A stretch of 64,000 bases of DNA from Topomyia yanbarensis (Eukaryota > Arthropoda > Insecta > Diptera > Culicidae). The position numbers and the translations under genes were made by a program. The DNA lies in NCBI RefSeq assembly GCF_030247195.1, contig NC_080670.1:46762194-46826193 (forward strand), read 5' to 3'. The notes under the pieces were generated by a model, which saw nothing but the letters and a program-made list of their open reading frames with translations, searched no databases and had not been told where the DNA came from. Every line of letters starts with the position of its first letter. Position 1 is the stretch's first letter. Positions 15,560 to 26,734 of this stretch are shown here, in pieces.

Positions 15560-15636
15560 TACTTTTAAACAGATTAAAAATTACAAAGCCATTGATCATG
15601 CTTTTTCCCTGGATTAGTATGGCTGACGGATGCAAA

Positions 15637-15849
15637 ATGTTAAGGTTGAACAGAGAAAGCGCAAAAATCGAAAACGAAAAAAGCAGTTTTTTCCACACCG
15701 TGTGTTAGATCTTCATAAAAACCAATCAGCAGTACTGTAACAACATTCTACATAAGCTGATTGATTTTTATGAAGATCTAACACACGGTGTGGAAAAAAC
15801 TGCTTTTTTCGTTTTCGATTTATGCGCTTTCTCTGTCCAACCTTAACAT
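15637..15849. mobile_element. Foldback MITE, about 95-bp inverted arms
   Basis: The left arm begins ATGTTAAGGTTGAACAGAG and the right arm ends CTGTCCAACCTTAACAT. The arms stay complementary through the CACACCGTGTGTTAGATC block to AATCAGC/GCTGATT, leaving a loop of about 25 bp. No coding capacity, and no clear target duplication. Confidence 0.8.
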
Positions 15850-16106
15850 AATCGAAAGTTTGTTAGACATTATTTGGGAGTGTACATAGAATTTAACTTT
15901 TCCGCGGACTTGCAGTGTTTAGGTAATCGGAAAAAAATTATACTTTTAATCGATCATTTCGGTATACTTTTACAAAATGCTATTAAATGATATTTTCCAC
16001 ATAAAACAATACTCAATAAAAATAATAATATTCAATTTGAGAAAAATTAACGAAACTCTCACTCGGAAGACGCAAGGTATTGCAGATTGTCGAATTACAT
16101 ATGGGG

Positions 16107-16251
16107 TTTTCGATTGATTGACACCGGTGTAGTGGACTGCACTGGTTTTGCACTTTCTAGCAGAATTGTCAATGGAACATACTTCTGCTAGAAAGTGCAA
16201 AAACGGTGCAGTTTCAGTGCACTACACTACACCGGTGTCAATCAATCGAAA
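16107..16251. mobile_element. Foldback MITE with TTTCGATTGATTGACACC ends
   Basis: Arms of about 60 bp face each other around a short centre. Paired blocks include GACACCGGTGTAGTG with CACTACACCGGTGTC, and TTTTGCACTTTCTAGCAGAA with its inverse. It lies about 170 bp from the Calx exon on the intron side. No coding capacity. Confidence 0.78.
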
Positions 16252-16421
16252 ATCGTAATATTCAGTAGTGAAATGTAGATACAGGAGCCGTCAGTCTTTC
16301 TGCTTATGAATGTTTCGCTCATTAGATATTAGCTCGAACCAAAAACTTCTTTTTCAACTTCCACGAAACGCAATATTCCTCACACCTACCCAGAAAATAA
16401 ACATATAAAAGTATTACTCAC

Positions 16422-16567
16422 CTTAAATTCTTTACTCTCTTTTATCCTAAGTTGTGCCCTGACAATATCACCGGCCTTGGGCCTGCCGAGTAGCGCCATC
16501 TTGTCCTCCTCCGTCAGTTCTTCGGCGGGTTTCGCTTCCGCCGCTTCGATGATACCTGCTAGTTCAT
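16422..16567 (-). CDS. Calx: Sodium/calcium exchanger (Calx/NCX family), internal coding exon
   Basis: This 146-bp minus-strand exon has a TTCCTCAG acceptor above it and a GTGAGT donor below it. After two bases that complete a split codon it encodes 48 residues, including EELTEEDKMALLGRPKAGD and RAQLRIKESKEFK. This matches the conserved NCX segment just after the second calcium-binding domain (in vertebrate NCX1 an acidic stretch, then an MGKP.LG block and EESYEFK). That segment links the cytoplasmic regulatory loop to the C-terminal membrane helices of the plasma-membrane exchanger, which exports calcium in return for sodium. The phase (1+2) matches the donor of the exon at 46322-46413 exactly, recreating an Asp codon. 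The next exon, expected to begin with a TVDKL-like motif, was not found at lower coordinates. The assignment rests on motif memory plus splice logic. Confidence 0.82.
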
Positions 16568-17096
16568 CTGAGGAAGTTTACCGATCCACAGATCAAGTGA
16601 CGACAATCGGACGGTAAAACAAGACAGAGAAAGAGAGGGATGGAAAAAGAAGAAAAAGTTAAAAGAAATAAGTTAGTCGATTAGTGAAATTGAATGCCAC
16701 CGAATCACGAGCACCCGTTGTCTGCGGTGGGAAAAGAACACATAACTGAATACAAAAGTTGCACAGGTGTGTTGTCAAACAAACAACGGATAAGTGGAGT
16801 CATAAATAATACAACAAAATGAAAGTTGAACGAAACACTCAAACGTCACAGGTTAAGCTTCGGGAGAGCGGTGCACATCACGTCAAACACCAATCCACCA
16901 GTGTGTATGTATGTTTTCATGTCATCTTGGCGATCAATAAACCATTTGTGATTCTTTTTTACTCACTTTTCATAAATAGTATACTATCCAATTTTTGTGA
17001 GCAGTTTTTGGAAACATTCAGTTTCTCTCAAAACGATGTTTTTATTTATTTCTCTTAAATATGTTAGCGAGGATAGTAAGTACAAGAGCATCCAAT

Positions 17097-19850
17097 TGCT
17101 ATGTTACGTGAATCTCTGACATAGTGGACGTTTATTTCTTCACAAATCGTGGAATTCAAATAATGGTCATGTCCCTAATACCCGTTTCGGAGATCGCTAT
17201 AGGCGTGTTTTTGTTTGGTATCTTCTAGTTGCTGTAACGTACAGGAACCATGAATCTATCCCGTTTTATGCAGGAAGGAAAAGCTTTCATAGCTTTGGTT
17301 CAAGAACCGTATTTCCATAAACGAAATTTCTATGTTGAATAGCTACTTTACCCCGTAGCCATAAAACGGGCATGACAAATCAACGTAAATTGCCTCGTGC
17401 ATATATACATATAAAGCTATCGACGCATGTCTTATATTCAACATCACAACTCGCGATATTTATGCATTCGCTGTCAATATGACTGTTGATAATATAAACA
17501 AAAAATATGTCTATTGTTCGGCATATTTGGCGCATAATGAGCCATTCCCTTCTGATGTTTTCAAAAGGATTGTATCATACTATGGAAGAAATGGCTTTCC
17601 CCTTATAATAGGCGGCGATGCTAATGCCCCGCCCCACATATTTTTTGGCATCTCAGGTATTAATTTGAGAGGCACCGAATTGATGGAATATTTAAGTAGT
17701 AGAAATCTGCACATACTTCATGTGGGAAATCTTCCACTCTTCCAGTCTTCCTGTGTTCCAGTCTTCCAGTCTTCCAGTCTTTCAGTCTTTCAGTCTTTCA
17801 GTCTTTCAGTCTTTCAGTCTTTCAGTCTTTCAGTCTTTCAGTCTTCCAGTCTTCCAGTCTTCCAGTCTTCCAGTCTTCCAGTCTTCCAGTCTTCCAGTCT
17901 TCCAGTCTTCCAGTCTTCCAGTCTTCCAGTCTTCCAGTCTTCCAGTCTTCCAGTCTTCCAGTCTTCCAGTCTTCCAGTCTTCCAGTCTTCCAGTCTTCCA
18001 GTCTTCCAGTCTTCCAGTCTTCCAGTCTTCCAGTCTTCCAGTCTTCCAGTCTTCCAGTCTTCCAGTCTTCCAGTCTTCCAGTCTTCCAGTCTTCCAGTCT
18101 TCCAGTCTTCCAGTCTTCCAGTCTTCCAGTCTTCCAGTCTTCCAGTCTTCCAGTCTTCCAGTCTTCCAGTCTTCCAGTCTTCCAGTCTTCCAGTCTTCCA
18201 GTCTTCCAGTCTTCCAGTCTTCCAGTCTTCCAGTCTTCCAGTCTTCCAGTCTTCCAGTCTTCCAATCTTCCAATCTTCCAGTCTTCCAGTCTTCCAGTCT
18301 TCCAGTCTTCCAGTCTTCCAGTCATCCAGTCTTCCAGTCATCCAGTCTTCCAGTCATCCAGTCTTCCAGTCATCCAGTCTTCCAGTCTTTCAGTCTTCCA
18401 GTGTTCCAAACTTCCAGTCTTCCAACATTTACGCGAGCTGACAGAAAAGAGGTGTTGGATGTAAATCTCTGCTCTGACGGTATTTCGCATGAGTTGGCAA
18501 ACTGGTTCGTACCAAACGAGCTCGAACCATCGTAATCTGATCATAAGTACATCGTCTTTGATCATTTAAACGTCTCGCTTGATATCGTCACCGATCGTAA
18601 TCCCACATCTTCGAACTGGGACCTCTACGATGAGGACTTGATGACTAAATTTCGTGGGTTTTTCCGATGATTGAATCTCCAAGTGACTTGGATAAGGTCG
18701 TGGATCCATAGTAGCAGTATAACAAGAGGCTTGCCTGCTTCGAGTTATGCGGGCTTCTAGAGAAACTCCTTGGTAGAATATCGAACTCGTTCGACTCAAA
18801 AAGGTATGTAGAAGAGATTGGAATCGCAGACACAGGGACGAGCCGAAGGCTTTTAAGTTGGCTTGTAAAGCATACAGAAATGCCCTTCGATCATCTGAGC
18901 AAAGTGGTTGGAAAGCCTCTTTACAATAGTTCCAAATCTCAACTTGACTAGTAGATAAAATAAGTTACTTTCTAAATCGAAAGACTTTCATGCTCTATTG
19001 CTGATGGTGAATGCTCGTCTGACGAAGATGTAGTACTCAACTGCCTTTTTGACACACACTTTCCAGGCTGTATGGATCCATCACCGACGACTTTCCCTGC
19101 TTTTCAGGTAATTCTGATTCTTGAGCATTTGCTCGTAGAACTTAGCATTTCAAATGCTGTCTACCTTCTGTGGGTCACTCCGCTATTACTGGAAATGAAT
19201 GGGCGGACCAATTGACTAGAGCGGTCACAAACTTGCGATCAAACTATGACTTTTCTACCAAATGTGGGTCTGAGAATGTCAAAGAATTGATTGCAGTTTT
19301 TCAAGCACAGTTAAAGTATTTTAGTTAGGACACTGACTGGGCATTGCAAACTCAATTCAGATGGCTACTATTCAGCGTGCTGAGTATTATTCGTGTGATC
19401 TTTGTGAATCCGATTACATTTGATATGTAATTGCGCTACAGTAATGAAATTGCGTGTCCGGATTTTTGGTTCTGCATACATAGATAAACCTATGTACAGA
19501 GAGCTGAAACTCAAGGGTATGCTATTGTTTCTAACCCAGTGTATTAAAGAGCCGTATTTGAATGACAATATCTCTTCGGGGTTGTTGTTGTTCTGTCATC
19601 TCAATATCCCCTAGGGGTGTTGATATATCTGCTCATCGAGAAGTGTCTTTTATTCCATTGGGAGTGAAGAATACTTCCGTATTGTCTATGTTTTCTGAGT
19701 CACTATTTTTTCTTATCCCTAACCTTACCACTTCCCCAATCCTTTCCACTAGGAAATGATGAAAAGACAAATCGTGGCAAGGCACAAATTTTCGATCATC
19801 ATGGGAAACGTGCCATTTGAGTCAGTTGCTACAGATTCCTGGTTCTAAAA
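17097..19850 (+). mobile_element. LOA-type non-LTR retrotransposon, copy 1 (internally deleted)
   Basis: The plus strand encodes an apurinic-type endonuclease: LVQEPYFHKRNFYV near 17297, then PLIIGGDANAPPH, the NLHIL-GN block and SDHKYIVFDH near 18538. The endonuclease would nick target DNA for target-primed reverse transcription. The frame is broken by stops and by the octamer array at 17731-18424. After the start of the RT region the copy jumps, near 19137, straight to the RNase H end (ELSISNAVYLL near 19138), so the whole RT palm is deleted. A C-terminal block follows (ICNCATVMKLRVRIFG near 19430), then the 3' UTR with ACGTGCCATTTGAG near 19809. It is homologous to the copy starting near 32975. 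RNase H plus RT domain order suggests the LOA (Lian/Loa-like) group. Not functional. Confidence 0.8.
17731..18424. repeat. (CTTCCAGT)n octamer array, about 87 units
   Basis: Almost 700 bp of the 8-mer CTTCCAGT sits in the endonuclease region of LOA copy 1. A CTTTCAGT sub-block lies near 17780-17840, and CATCCAGT and CTTCCAAT variants near the right end. Because 8 and 3 share no factor, every plus frame reads the same 8-residue repeat (LPVFQSSS) and every minus frame reads TGRLEDWK, so all six frames are open. The homologous place in copy 2 (about 33851) has only AAACCACCC, so the array is probably an in-place expansion of a CTTCCA seed. The long apparent proteins over it are not genes. Confidence 0.97.
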
Positions 19851-20349
19851 TGGGACATAGTATAGTTTTTCGAAGAATTTAGAAAATTCAGCCATAGAAA
19901 GGTAAGTAAATTCAGCTCGCACATCGGCAGAATCTGACTTAATCCCATCACTAAAAATACCCACCCATCGCAGTAAAATACCAGTAAAATATTAAAATTG
20001 GCTAAACAATATTTTGCCTGGCAAGCAATCTACAGTTACGGCAAACGAAGCTGAATTTCCGTCATAACCTGGATTGGAAACCCAAATATTTACCTCAAAG
20101 AAACTTTATTCGGGAAACTTTATTCGAATTGCTTTTAAATTCTGACGCCATATAAACAAGCTTGCCGACATGTCATTTTTTCGAGCAATTTTACTCAAAT
20201 GGCATCATTTTGCAGTGCTCCATAGGATCATTTAGGTTCCACCAGAACAAGTTGATAACGTACAGTAAAAATAAGATTGATTCGATAGGATGATGCGGCA
20301 ACAATACAGCGATCAGCTGCAATGTTTGCATTGTGCATTGTTCAGAAGT
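19851..20349. other. Non-coding stretch
   Basis: No gene or repeat recognised between LOA copy 1 and the foldback MITE. Confidence 0.35.
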
Positions 20350-20565
20350 ACACAAACGACGCTGAATCACTCTGGATAAAGACTCGTTTGATTACCATTT
20401 AACTGTCGAGTACGAGACCTGTCAAAACACTCAATCCGAAGAAAATAGCTGCTCATCCTTCTGGAACGAGGGCCACGGTCTCGTGCTCGATTGGAATGAC
20501 ACTGCTAAATGGTAAACAAACGATAGACATGGCGAGTCTTTATCCAGAGGAATTCAGCGTGTTTA
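20350..20565. mobile_element. Foldback MITE, CTCTGGATAAAGACTCG family, copy 1
   Basis: The left end has GCTGAATCACTCTGGATAAA and the right end its inverse, TTTATCCAGAGGAATTCAGC. The arms continue through ACCATTTA, GAGTACGAGACCTGT and a central GAAGAAAAT block. A second copy lies at 23373-23560. No coding capacity. Confidence 0.78.
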
Positions 20566-23372
20566 AAGTAAAGTTCTTTAGGGTAAGTGGGAAACAGGAC
20601 GGTTCATCACTGCCGGAGCGTCCAAGCCAGAGTTGTATAAAATGTCTAATTATGGATTGCTTTCTGTGGCAAGCGAAAACATGATAGCCTTGAAACTTCA
20701 AATTTAGTCTGATTCGGCCTGACGCTGCGTCAATGGGGGAGCATTCTGTTTGACCCAGTAGCCTAGCATTAACGAAGTTTTTGCTGCGTTGTCGGCCATA
20801 GCTTTTTTCTCAAAAAAAAGAATCAATATAGATTTCAACCTACGCTCTGCTGGAACGGATACACAGTAACAACATACAAAATGTGTTTCGTCTGAGTGAA
20901 TAGAAGTCGGAAAAAGACCGATCTGTGAAATGTCACATTCGCTCCTGCGAGATATGCAAACCAACGTGACACCGCCAGATGGCATTAATATAACCCTCAT
21001 TCGTGTTGTGGCATCTGATGATTGATTACGTGCCGTTCAGTGTAGAGTAAATGCAGTTGGGGGCTATGGTATCCGATATTTACATATAATTCAACGACAC
21101 ACCGTTTCAGGAAGCACCAGTCAAATCAAACCGAGCCAAAGCCAGCTGTGTGCGCGTGCGAATGGTTCATCGTGTGTTGTAGGTATGTGAAAGCAGCAAG
21201 CGAAACGCATCAAACCGAAACCCATCAAATCAGTTTTATTTACTTACAAAAAAGTGCATCCATGTTTAAATCATTTTAGCGGAAAAAGTATGCGAGAAAA
21301 ACGTTTCAATTTCCATTGTTTTTTTTGTGTTGATCGATTTGGAAGAACGGAAGAGAATGGATGCACGTGTGGGTGTGTTTTTGACGAGAAATAAATTTTG
21401 TTGCCAAATTCGGGTAGCCACCGCCGCCGCCGCCGTCGAACCACCATTGCAGCATTTGAAGTACCAGTGGAGCCGTCATGTCCCGTCATCGGAGGAGCGG
21501 GGTGGATTTAATTTTGATCGTAGTTTTCCGATTGCAGTTTGCGTTCAGCGGTCAGCAGTAGTAGTAGCAGCAGTGGCAGCAACAGCCACATCAACAGCAT
21601 TTCCGGCGAGTCGTTAGTAATTTTGGTGGGATTGGTGATAGTCAATGATGTCGGATGGGATTCCACGCAACGAAACGATGCCAGTCCAGTCGGTGTGTTG
21701 GTGATGGTTGAGTTTATTAAATGAAAAAGTTCATTGTGTGGAACGAAAAGTGTATAGATTTTGGTTTACGAGTATAGCGTATTTTGGTTTAAGAGTGTCA
21801 GACGAACGTAGAGTGTAGATGGATAATAAAAGTACGAAATATGGAAAAAAGAAAAGAGAAAAAAGAAGAAAAATGATGAGAACTATTCTTTGGCTACTGT
21901 AAAAATTAAAATAGAAGAAGAAAGAAACGAACAATCCGAAAATTTGAAAAAAATCCTCGATTCAATGTATGAATGCATTCGGGATCGTCGAAGTTTACTT
22001 TGAATTTAAATATAGCGCAATTCAATGAATATAGATCAAATTTCTAGTATCAATAAAATATTTATTGCGTAAAAAGAGGAATTTGCATCGCAGTATTATC
22101 AGATTGTATTTTTTTGGAACTAGAAGTGATTGCTAAAAATGAATGATTAAAGCTGTCAAAAATTATAGATAATTTTTTTCCTATATTTATTGGTTGTAAT
22201 CACTTAACAAATAAACTTAAAACAGGAATCAGTTCTATTTAATAAACTAACATTTTAAAGCATATCATTCTTTTGTTTTCAGTTACGTTTCATTTTTTTG
22301 TATTTTCCCTAGTAAACCCGGGATGATTGTGCATTTCTCGAATTGCGATAAGTTGAAAACTGTCAAACAATGGTTGTCGAACTGGCGCGTCTAGTCCTCT
22401 AGGAAAGCAAACAAATTTGACAGTATAATTTCACTCACAAGGGGAATCGAATAAAAACACCTGCCCACGCAAAATCATCCATATGCATCTCATTCACGCC
22501 AATCAGCGCGTCCGCTAGTGTGGATGTTTGTTTGCAACAGTAAAATTTTATTCAACGATTTTTTTTTTCGATTCTCGCGACTGATATGCGAGATTTTTTT
22601 TCGTTTCGTAGCAACGAGTGTTTGTTTATCCAACCATCTTCATCGTTCAATCGCATGAATATTAATCGAATTATAACTGCGTACATGAAGCTGATTACTT
22701 TTGGCTCACGGTGGTAATAAAATTACGGATGTTTGTATGTTTGCTGATTTTATGGTTGTTTTTAAATTGTCTCATGCTATGTTTATTTTGATATCACCTT
22801 AAATAGTAAAAAAGAAAGAAAGCGTCTTATTCTCGCGTGTTTCTAAATGAAATGAATATCCAAATATGCTTTATAGTGGAATTCCAGACAAACTCGTCGA
22901 GTATGGATACAGCAGCAGATGATTATGAAAACTTTTTTGTTTAATTTAATATCAACATCAGTATTTGACGCTGAAATTTCTCTTGAAAGAGTATTTTGAT
23001 AATTTTCTTGCACAGTTATGTGACCTGTGTTAAGCCAAAGAGGACCAAGCGCCATTTTGAGATACATGCTTTAAAAACGCAATCGCATCCAACATAGAAC
23101 TAGCAACACCCACATCTATTTATTTTTGGAAACACAAATAGTAAACGAAAGCAAATAAGTGTTCCTTAACTTGCTATGTTAATGTTAAGTTATCCAAAAA
23201 TGCATTTTAACATGAAAAATACTAGATTAAAATTATGGCGCTCAGTTCGGTTTGGCATAACGCAGGTCATGTGCCATAATCACAACTAACTAACTGTCGT
23301 TTTGTTCGTAATATGTTAACAGTCCTTATTTTCACAATAGTTGCTTATGACATTCGCCCGGTAAGTCCAACT
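20566..23372. other. Non-coding stretch, mostly unrecognised
   Basis: No gene supported. Around 21420-21600 there are CCGCCG and AGCAGTAGTAGTAGCAGCAG low-complexity runs, which give spurious poly-Ala/Ser frames. About 23018-23165 is a dispersed repeat also present at about 63610-63752 (shared CCAACATAG and AACACCCACATCTAT blocks). Confidence 0.4.
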
Positions 23373-23560
23373 TAAGACACTAAATCCCTCTGGATAAAGA
23401 CTCGCAATCTCTATCGTTTGTTAACTTATCTGTCATTGTCATTCCAATCGAGTACGAAACCTGTCAAAAGCACTCAATCCGAAGAAAATCTTCGAATCCT
23501 TCTCAAATGGGGGGTTTTGACAGGTCTCGTGCTCGATTTTAATGACACTTACAGACAATA
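23373..23560. mobile_element. Foldback MITE, CTCTGGATAAAGACTCG family, copy 2
   Basis: It shares CTCTGGATAAAGACTCG, ATCGAGTACGAAACCTGTC, ACTCAATCCGAAGAAAAT and the inverted CGTGCTCGAT block with the copy at 20350-20565. Its right arm is truncated or diverged after about 23555. Confidence 0.7.
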
Positions 23561-23599
23561 TTAGTCTAATGCGTTTGAAATTCAATGAATGCCCGATAG

Positions 23600-23830
23600 T
23601 CCGGCGTTACTGTCAAGGTGACGTAAACAACAATTGTCAAAATAAGGGCAAGTATCATATTATGAACATAATGACGTAGGCCGCCATTATGGTACGCCAT
23701 TAATGTTCTAAGCCGCTTTAGGTTCACCCAAAAATTCTCAATTGGACGCAGTTTGGGCGCGACCGGGATCTTCAAACGCTCCATCTCTTCCAGCGACGCT
23801 CCGCACCTCCTTCTTTGGGAACGTTAAATA
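23600..23830 (-). pseudogene. Tc1/mariner-type transposase C-terminal fragment
   Basis: The minus strand reads MERLKIPVAPKLRPIENFWV then NLKR. This is the signature around the third catalytic acidic residue of IS630-Tc1-mariner transposases (LRPIE-x-x-W/F). Only about 60 residues remain, and the N-terminal DNA-binding and DDE residues upstream are absent. It is a different lineage from the DD37E copies at 24541, 43511 and 52180, which read ELRPVEQYW-like at this point. Confidence 0.6.
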
Positions 23831-23864
23831 GTGTAGGGACCACTCAATTCGGCTCGGTAATTTC

Positions 23865-24312
23865 CCAAAAGCTGTGCAGTCAGCAAATTTAGCAACTGAT
23901 ATTTCAGTAAAGTAAGATTATTTTGCTGATTTTCGGTAAAATATCTTCCGAGTCTCAGCACTCAAACGTCACTTTTGCTGAGAACTCTCGACAAACATAT
24001 GCTTACGGCCTAAAAGCCAGCTGTCAAAATCCACTTTGAATGGAAATTCCAGACAAACCGTTGTTAGTCGAACACAGTTCACAACAGTTTATGAAAGAGA
24101 AAACATTTCTCTTTCGTTTACTACCAACATCTGTGATTGACGTGTAACGGTTTGTCCGGAATTTCTATTCAAAGTGGATTTTGACAGTTGGCTTTTAGGC
24201 CGTAATCATATGTTTGTCGAGAACTCAGCAAAAAATAATGTTTGCTGAGTCTCAGCTGTTGGGACTTCGGCAAAAGATGTAAAAAAGCTGAGATTCGGCA
24301 GAAAAAATTGAC
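23865..24312. mobile_element. Nested foldback MITEs (inner copy 23979-24226)
   Basis: The inner element has arms of about 85 bp: CTCGACAAACATATG, GGCCTAAAAGCCAGCTGTC and CCACTTTGAATGGAAATTCC, matched on the right by GGAATTTCTATTCAAAGTGG, TTTTAGGCCG and CATATGTTTGTCGAG. On each side is AGAACTC, then sequence rich in TTTGCTGA and TCAGCAAA that looks like the two halves of an older interrupted MITE. The outer limits are approximate. Confidence 0.65.
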
Positions 24313-24540
24313 CTGCCAGTCAGTTCCGTCGAGCGTTGGTACGTCTCTTCTTCAGCCGCTACTTTTGGGTGGCCGCTTGTGCTTCCGACACGGCTGGCCA
24401 CGACTTAGTCATGAGGACGGTGTCCATGTTGGGCAAATACTATTTGCATCCTCGGGTTACGCAAAACCATCGGACGGCCGGAGCTTGGCTTACGCTCGAT
24501 GCCCTTACCTTTCTCTAGGAGCGTCAAGATCTTGTACCTA

Positions 24541-25487
24541 AAGGGTGTCCCACATCAAATTGCCTCTCGGAAAAAACGCTGTAGAAAATGATATAGTGGA
24601 CCGACTTTTTCAAACTTTCAGACAATAAAATATAACCCATTAGTAAGCTTTTGGAATATTTATTTTGGTCTACTTCTATACCATAACCGTACGGTCGCAC
24701 CTTACAGGCTTTACCGCCCAGCCAAAAAGTTGAATGTGTCCAAGTCTTTCGAGCCAAGGATCGGGAAGGACTGCATACATACAAAGTGCAGAGAGCTCCA
24801 AATCGTGACGGACGGTAAAATACGGTGGGATAGTCACCGGCCCGGAAACTGTACTCCCAGATGCTGACAAAGTATCATTGTCTCATCATGGATGATGAGA
24901 CTTACGTCAGGGTGGACTTCCGGCAGCTTCCTGGGCTACTGTATTTTACCACTATCCCACCGTGTATTTTATGACTATCCCACCGTATTTTGCCGTCTGT
25001 CACGATCTGGAGCTCTCTGCATTTTGTATGTATGCAGTCCTTCCCGATCCTTGGCTCGAAAGACTTGGATACATTCAACTTTTTGGCCACATCCCTGACC
25101 GAAGCCTTGGGATTCCGCTTAAACGCTTTCACAACACGCTTGTTATAAACGAACATCCATTCTGATCGCATTTCTCCTTCCATTCGATGCTCAGAGTTTC
25201 GTTGCAACGTTTAATCACACGACTCACTGTTGACTGCACGATTCCGAGTTGTTTTGCGATGTCCCGGTAAGAGAGTTGAGGATTCTACAGGTGCTTGCGG
25301 AAAATCAATTCGCGTCGTTGCTTTTCGGGTGGCGCCATTGTTTCAAAAAACTGACAGCGACAAAAATATAGTGTAAACAATACACCCTAAACTACTTCTA
25401 TTCAAATTTTTACGAGGAAATACCCAATGCAATGGATCATTTTCTACAGCGTTTTTTCCGTGAAGCAATTTGATGTGGGACACCCTT
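24541..25487 (-). mobile_element. DD37E-type mariner deletion derivative with self-inverted interior, TA target duplication
   Basis: The ends are AAGGGTGTCCCACATCAAAT and its inverse ATTTGATGTGGGACACCCTT, with TIRs of about 50 bp bounded by TA (24539-24540, 25488-25489). The minus strand from about 25340 encodes the N-terminal helix-turn-helix of the transposase (APPEKQRRELIFRKHL, QLSYRDIAKQLGIVQSTVSR) and continues to NVSKSF near 25065. The interior is rearranged: about 24717-24850 (plus strand) and about 24960-25088 (minus strand) are inverted copies of the same transposase segment. A plus-strand LIMDDETYVRVDF piece follows near 24885. It cannot make transposase but keeps both termini, so it could be moved in trans. 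Confidence 0.8.
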
Positions 25488-25909
25488 TATATGAGTGCTC
25501 GCTGTATCTGATCGGCACAGAGTGCGCCACGATGACGGCCATCTTTGCTCTGGGGTGGAGCCAGCGGTAGTTACAAACCATCGAACGTAGCTGCTCCACT
25601 GCTTTCGCCATGGCTGCTGTAAACAAATTGAAAGACCGGTCAATTTTTTACTGCCTTGCCTACTTACGTTTTTTGCCGACTCACTGGTGGACCTACGACC
25701 AGATGGCAGCACACCGGCATGAATTTTTTTTTACTGCAAGCGTTAATGAAACCACTTCAGGCTCAATGCAAGCAGTATCTAATCTATTGAGATGGCTTCA
25801 CGTCTGGGCGTTGAACAGCGGCCACCGTGTCTAACATCCTACAAACAGAGTGTATGAAAAGTCGCAACGGATCGAAAGATAATGGTTATCATTGGAGACT
25901 GTTAGGCAC

Positions 25910-26335
25910 CCACATTTACTTCTACCTCAGGAGTAACCCAGGGTAGCTACGTGGCACTATTTATGTTTCTGCTTTACTTCAAAGACGTGTATTTAGCGCA
26001 GAAGACTCCTTTTCGATCCATCGTAGACGATCTCCAAATATTTCGTCTCATCCACTCAATTGATGATTGCAGATTTATTCAACAATACCTTGAAACCTTC
26101 GCTGATTGTGGTGTAGCAAGAATCGCCTGTGTTTTCGGTGATCGAATTCTCAGGAGAGATATTCTGGTAGAGATCGGTTTGCCAGGCCCCCAGAAATTTC
26201 GCCGCGGAGTACTCTTCCGATTGTCCCGGGTTTTTACTCGTTTGATATGGTCACCCAAAAATAAAATCAGGTCAGTGATCTCGATCGTGCTGCTGTGGTA
26301 TACCGATGACCTGCTTTGGAAAACGGCGTCAGTTT
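25910..26335 (+). pseudogene. Jockey-clade reverse transcriptase fragment
   Basis: An open frame reads through the RT palm: STSGVTQGS (motif B), FMFLLYFKDVYLA, then IVDDLQIFRLIHSIDDCRF. In jockey-clade polymerases the last block is YADDLKIF, so the Y-A of the catalytic YADD has changed to I-V. It runs to about 26335 with the thumb region partly preserved (ACVFGDRILRRDILVEIG). There is no endonuclease and no RNase H. It is not the same element as the LOA copies. Confidence 0.7.
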
Positions 26336-26734
26336 AGAGCACAACCTCGCCTAGATCCTACTTAAATCGGACGCAAGGCGCTCACGATAAGATCGAAAAT
26401 TGTGATATACAATCAAGCTCACATATCGCCAGGCCCGTGTGCAGAAAATTTTCAAGAGGAGGGTTTTGATTTTTTAGTAAGGTTTAAAAGGCTTCAACCC
26501 GGTCTGTAGTTCACTGGCACTGTGTGAGACTTACTTTCGTGCTTAGCCGCTAAAATACTTCATACTTTTTTGCTGCCCTTTTCCCACGGGACTGCATTAA
26601 AGCATTACTTCATGAGAACTTAGTGTATTGCTTGATCAAAAAAATCGTCCTTTGAGTCATCCGAACATCGATTCGGAAAGTGAGTTTTCCTGAGTTATTT
26701 TGCTCCCGTTTCTGTGAGAAATTTTGCTCCCGTT

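Noticed and set aside
17731..18424. CRISPR-like regular repeat
   Set aside because: Units are contiguous 8-mers without spacers, inside a eukaryotic retrotransposon.
17479..18535. 320- and 271-codon LPVFQSSS-repeat proteins and three minus-strand EDWKTGRL-repeat proteins
   Set aside because: The octamer repeat has no stop in any register, so all frames are open by arithmetic. Only the first about 80 residues (17479-17730) are real retrotransposon endonuclease sequence.
21327..21724. Ala/Ser-rich frames over CCGCCG and AGCAGT runs as coding exons
   Set aside because: Low-complexity trinucleotide runs give such frames by chance; no splice sites or domains support them.
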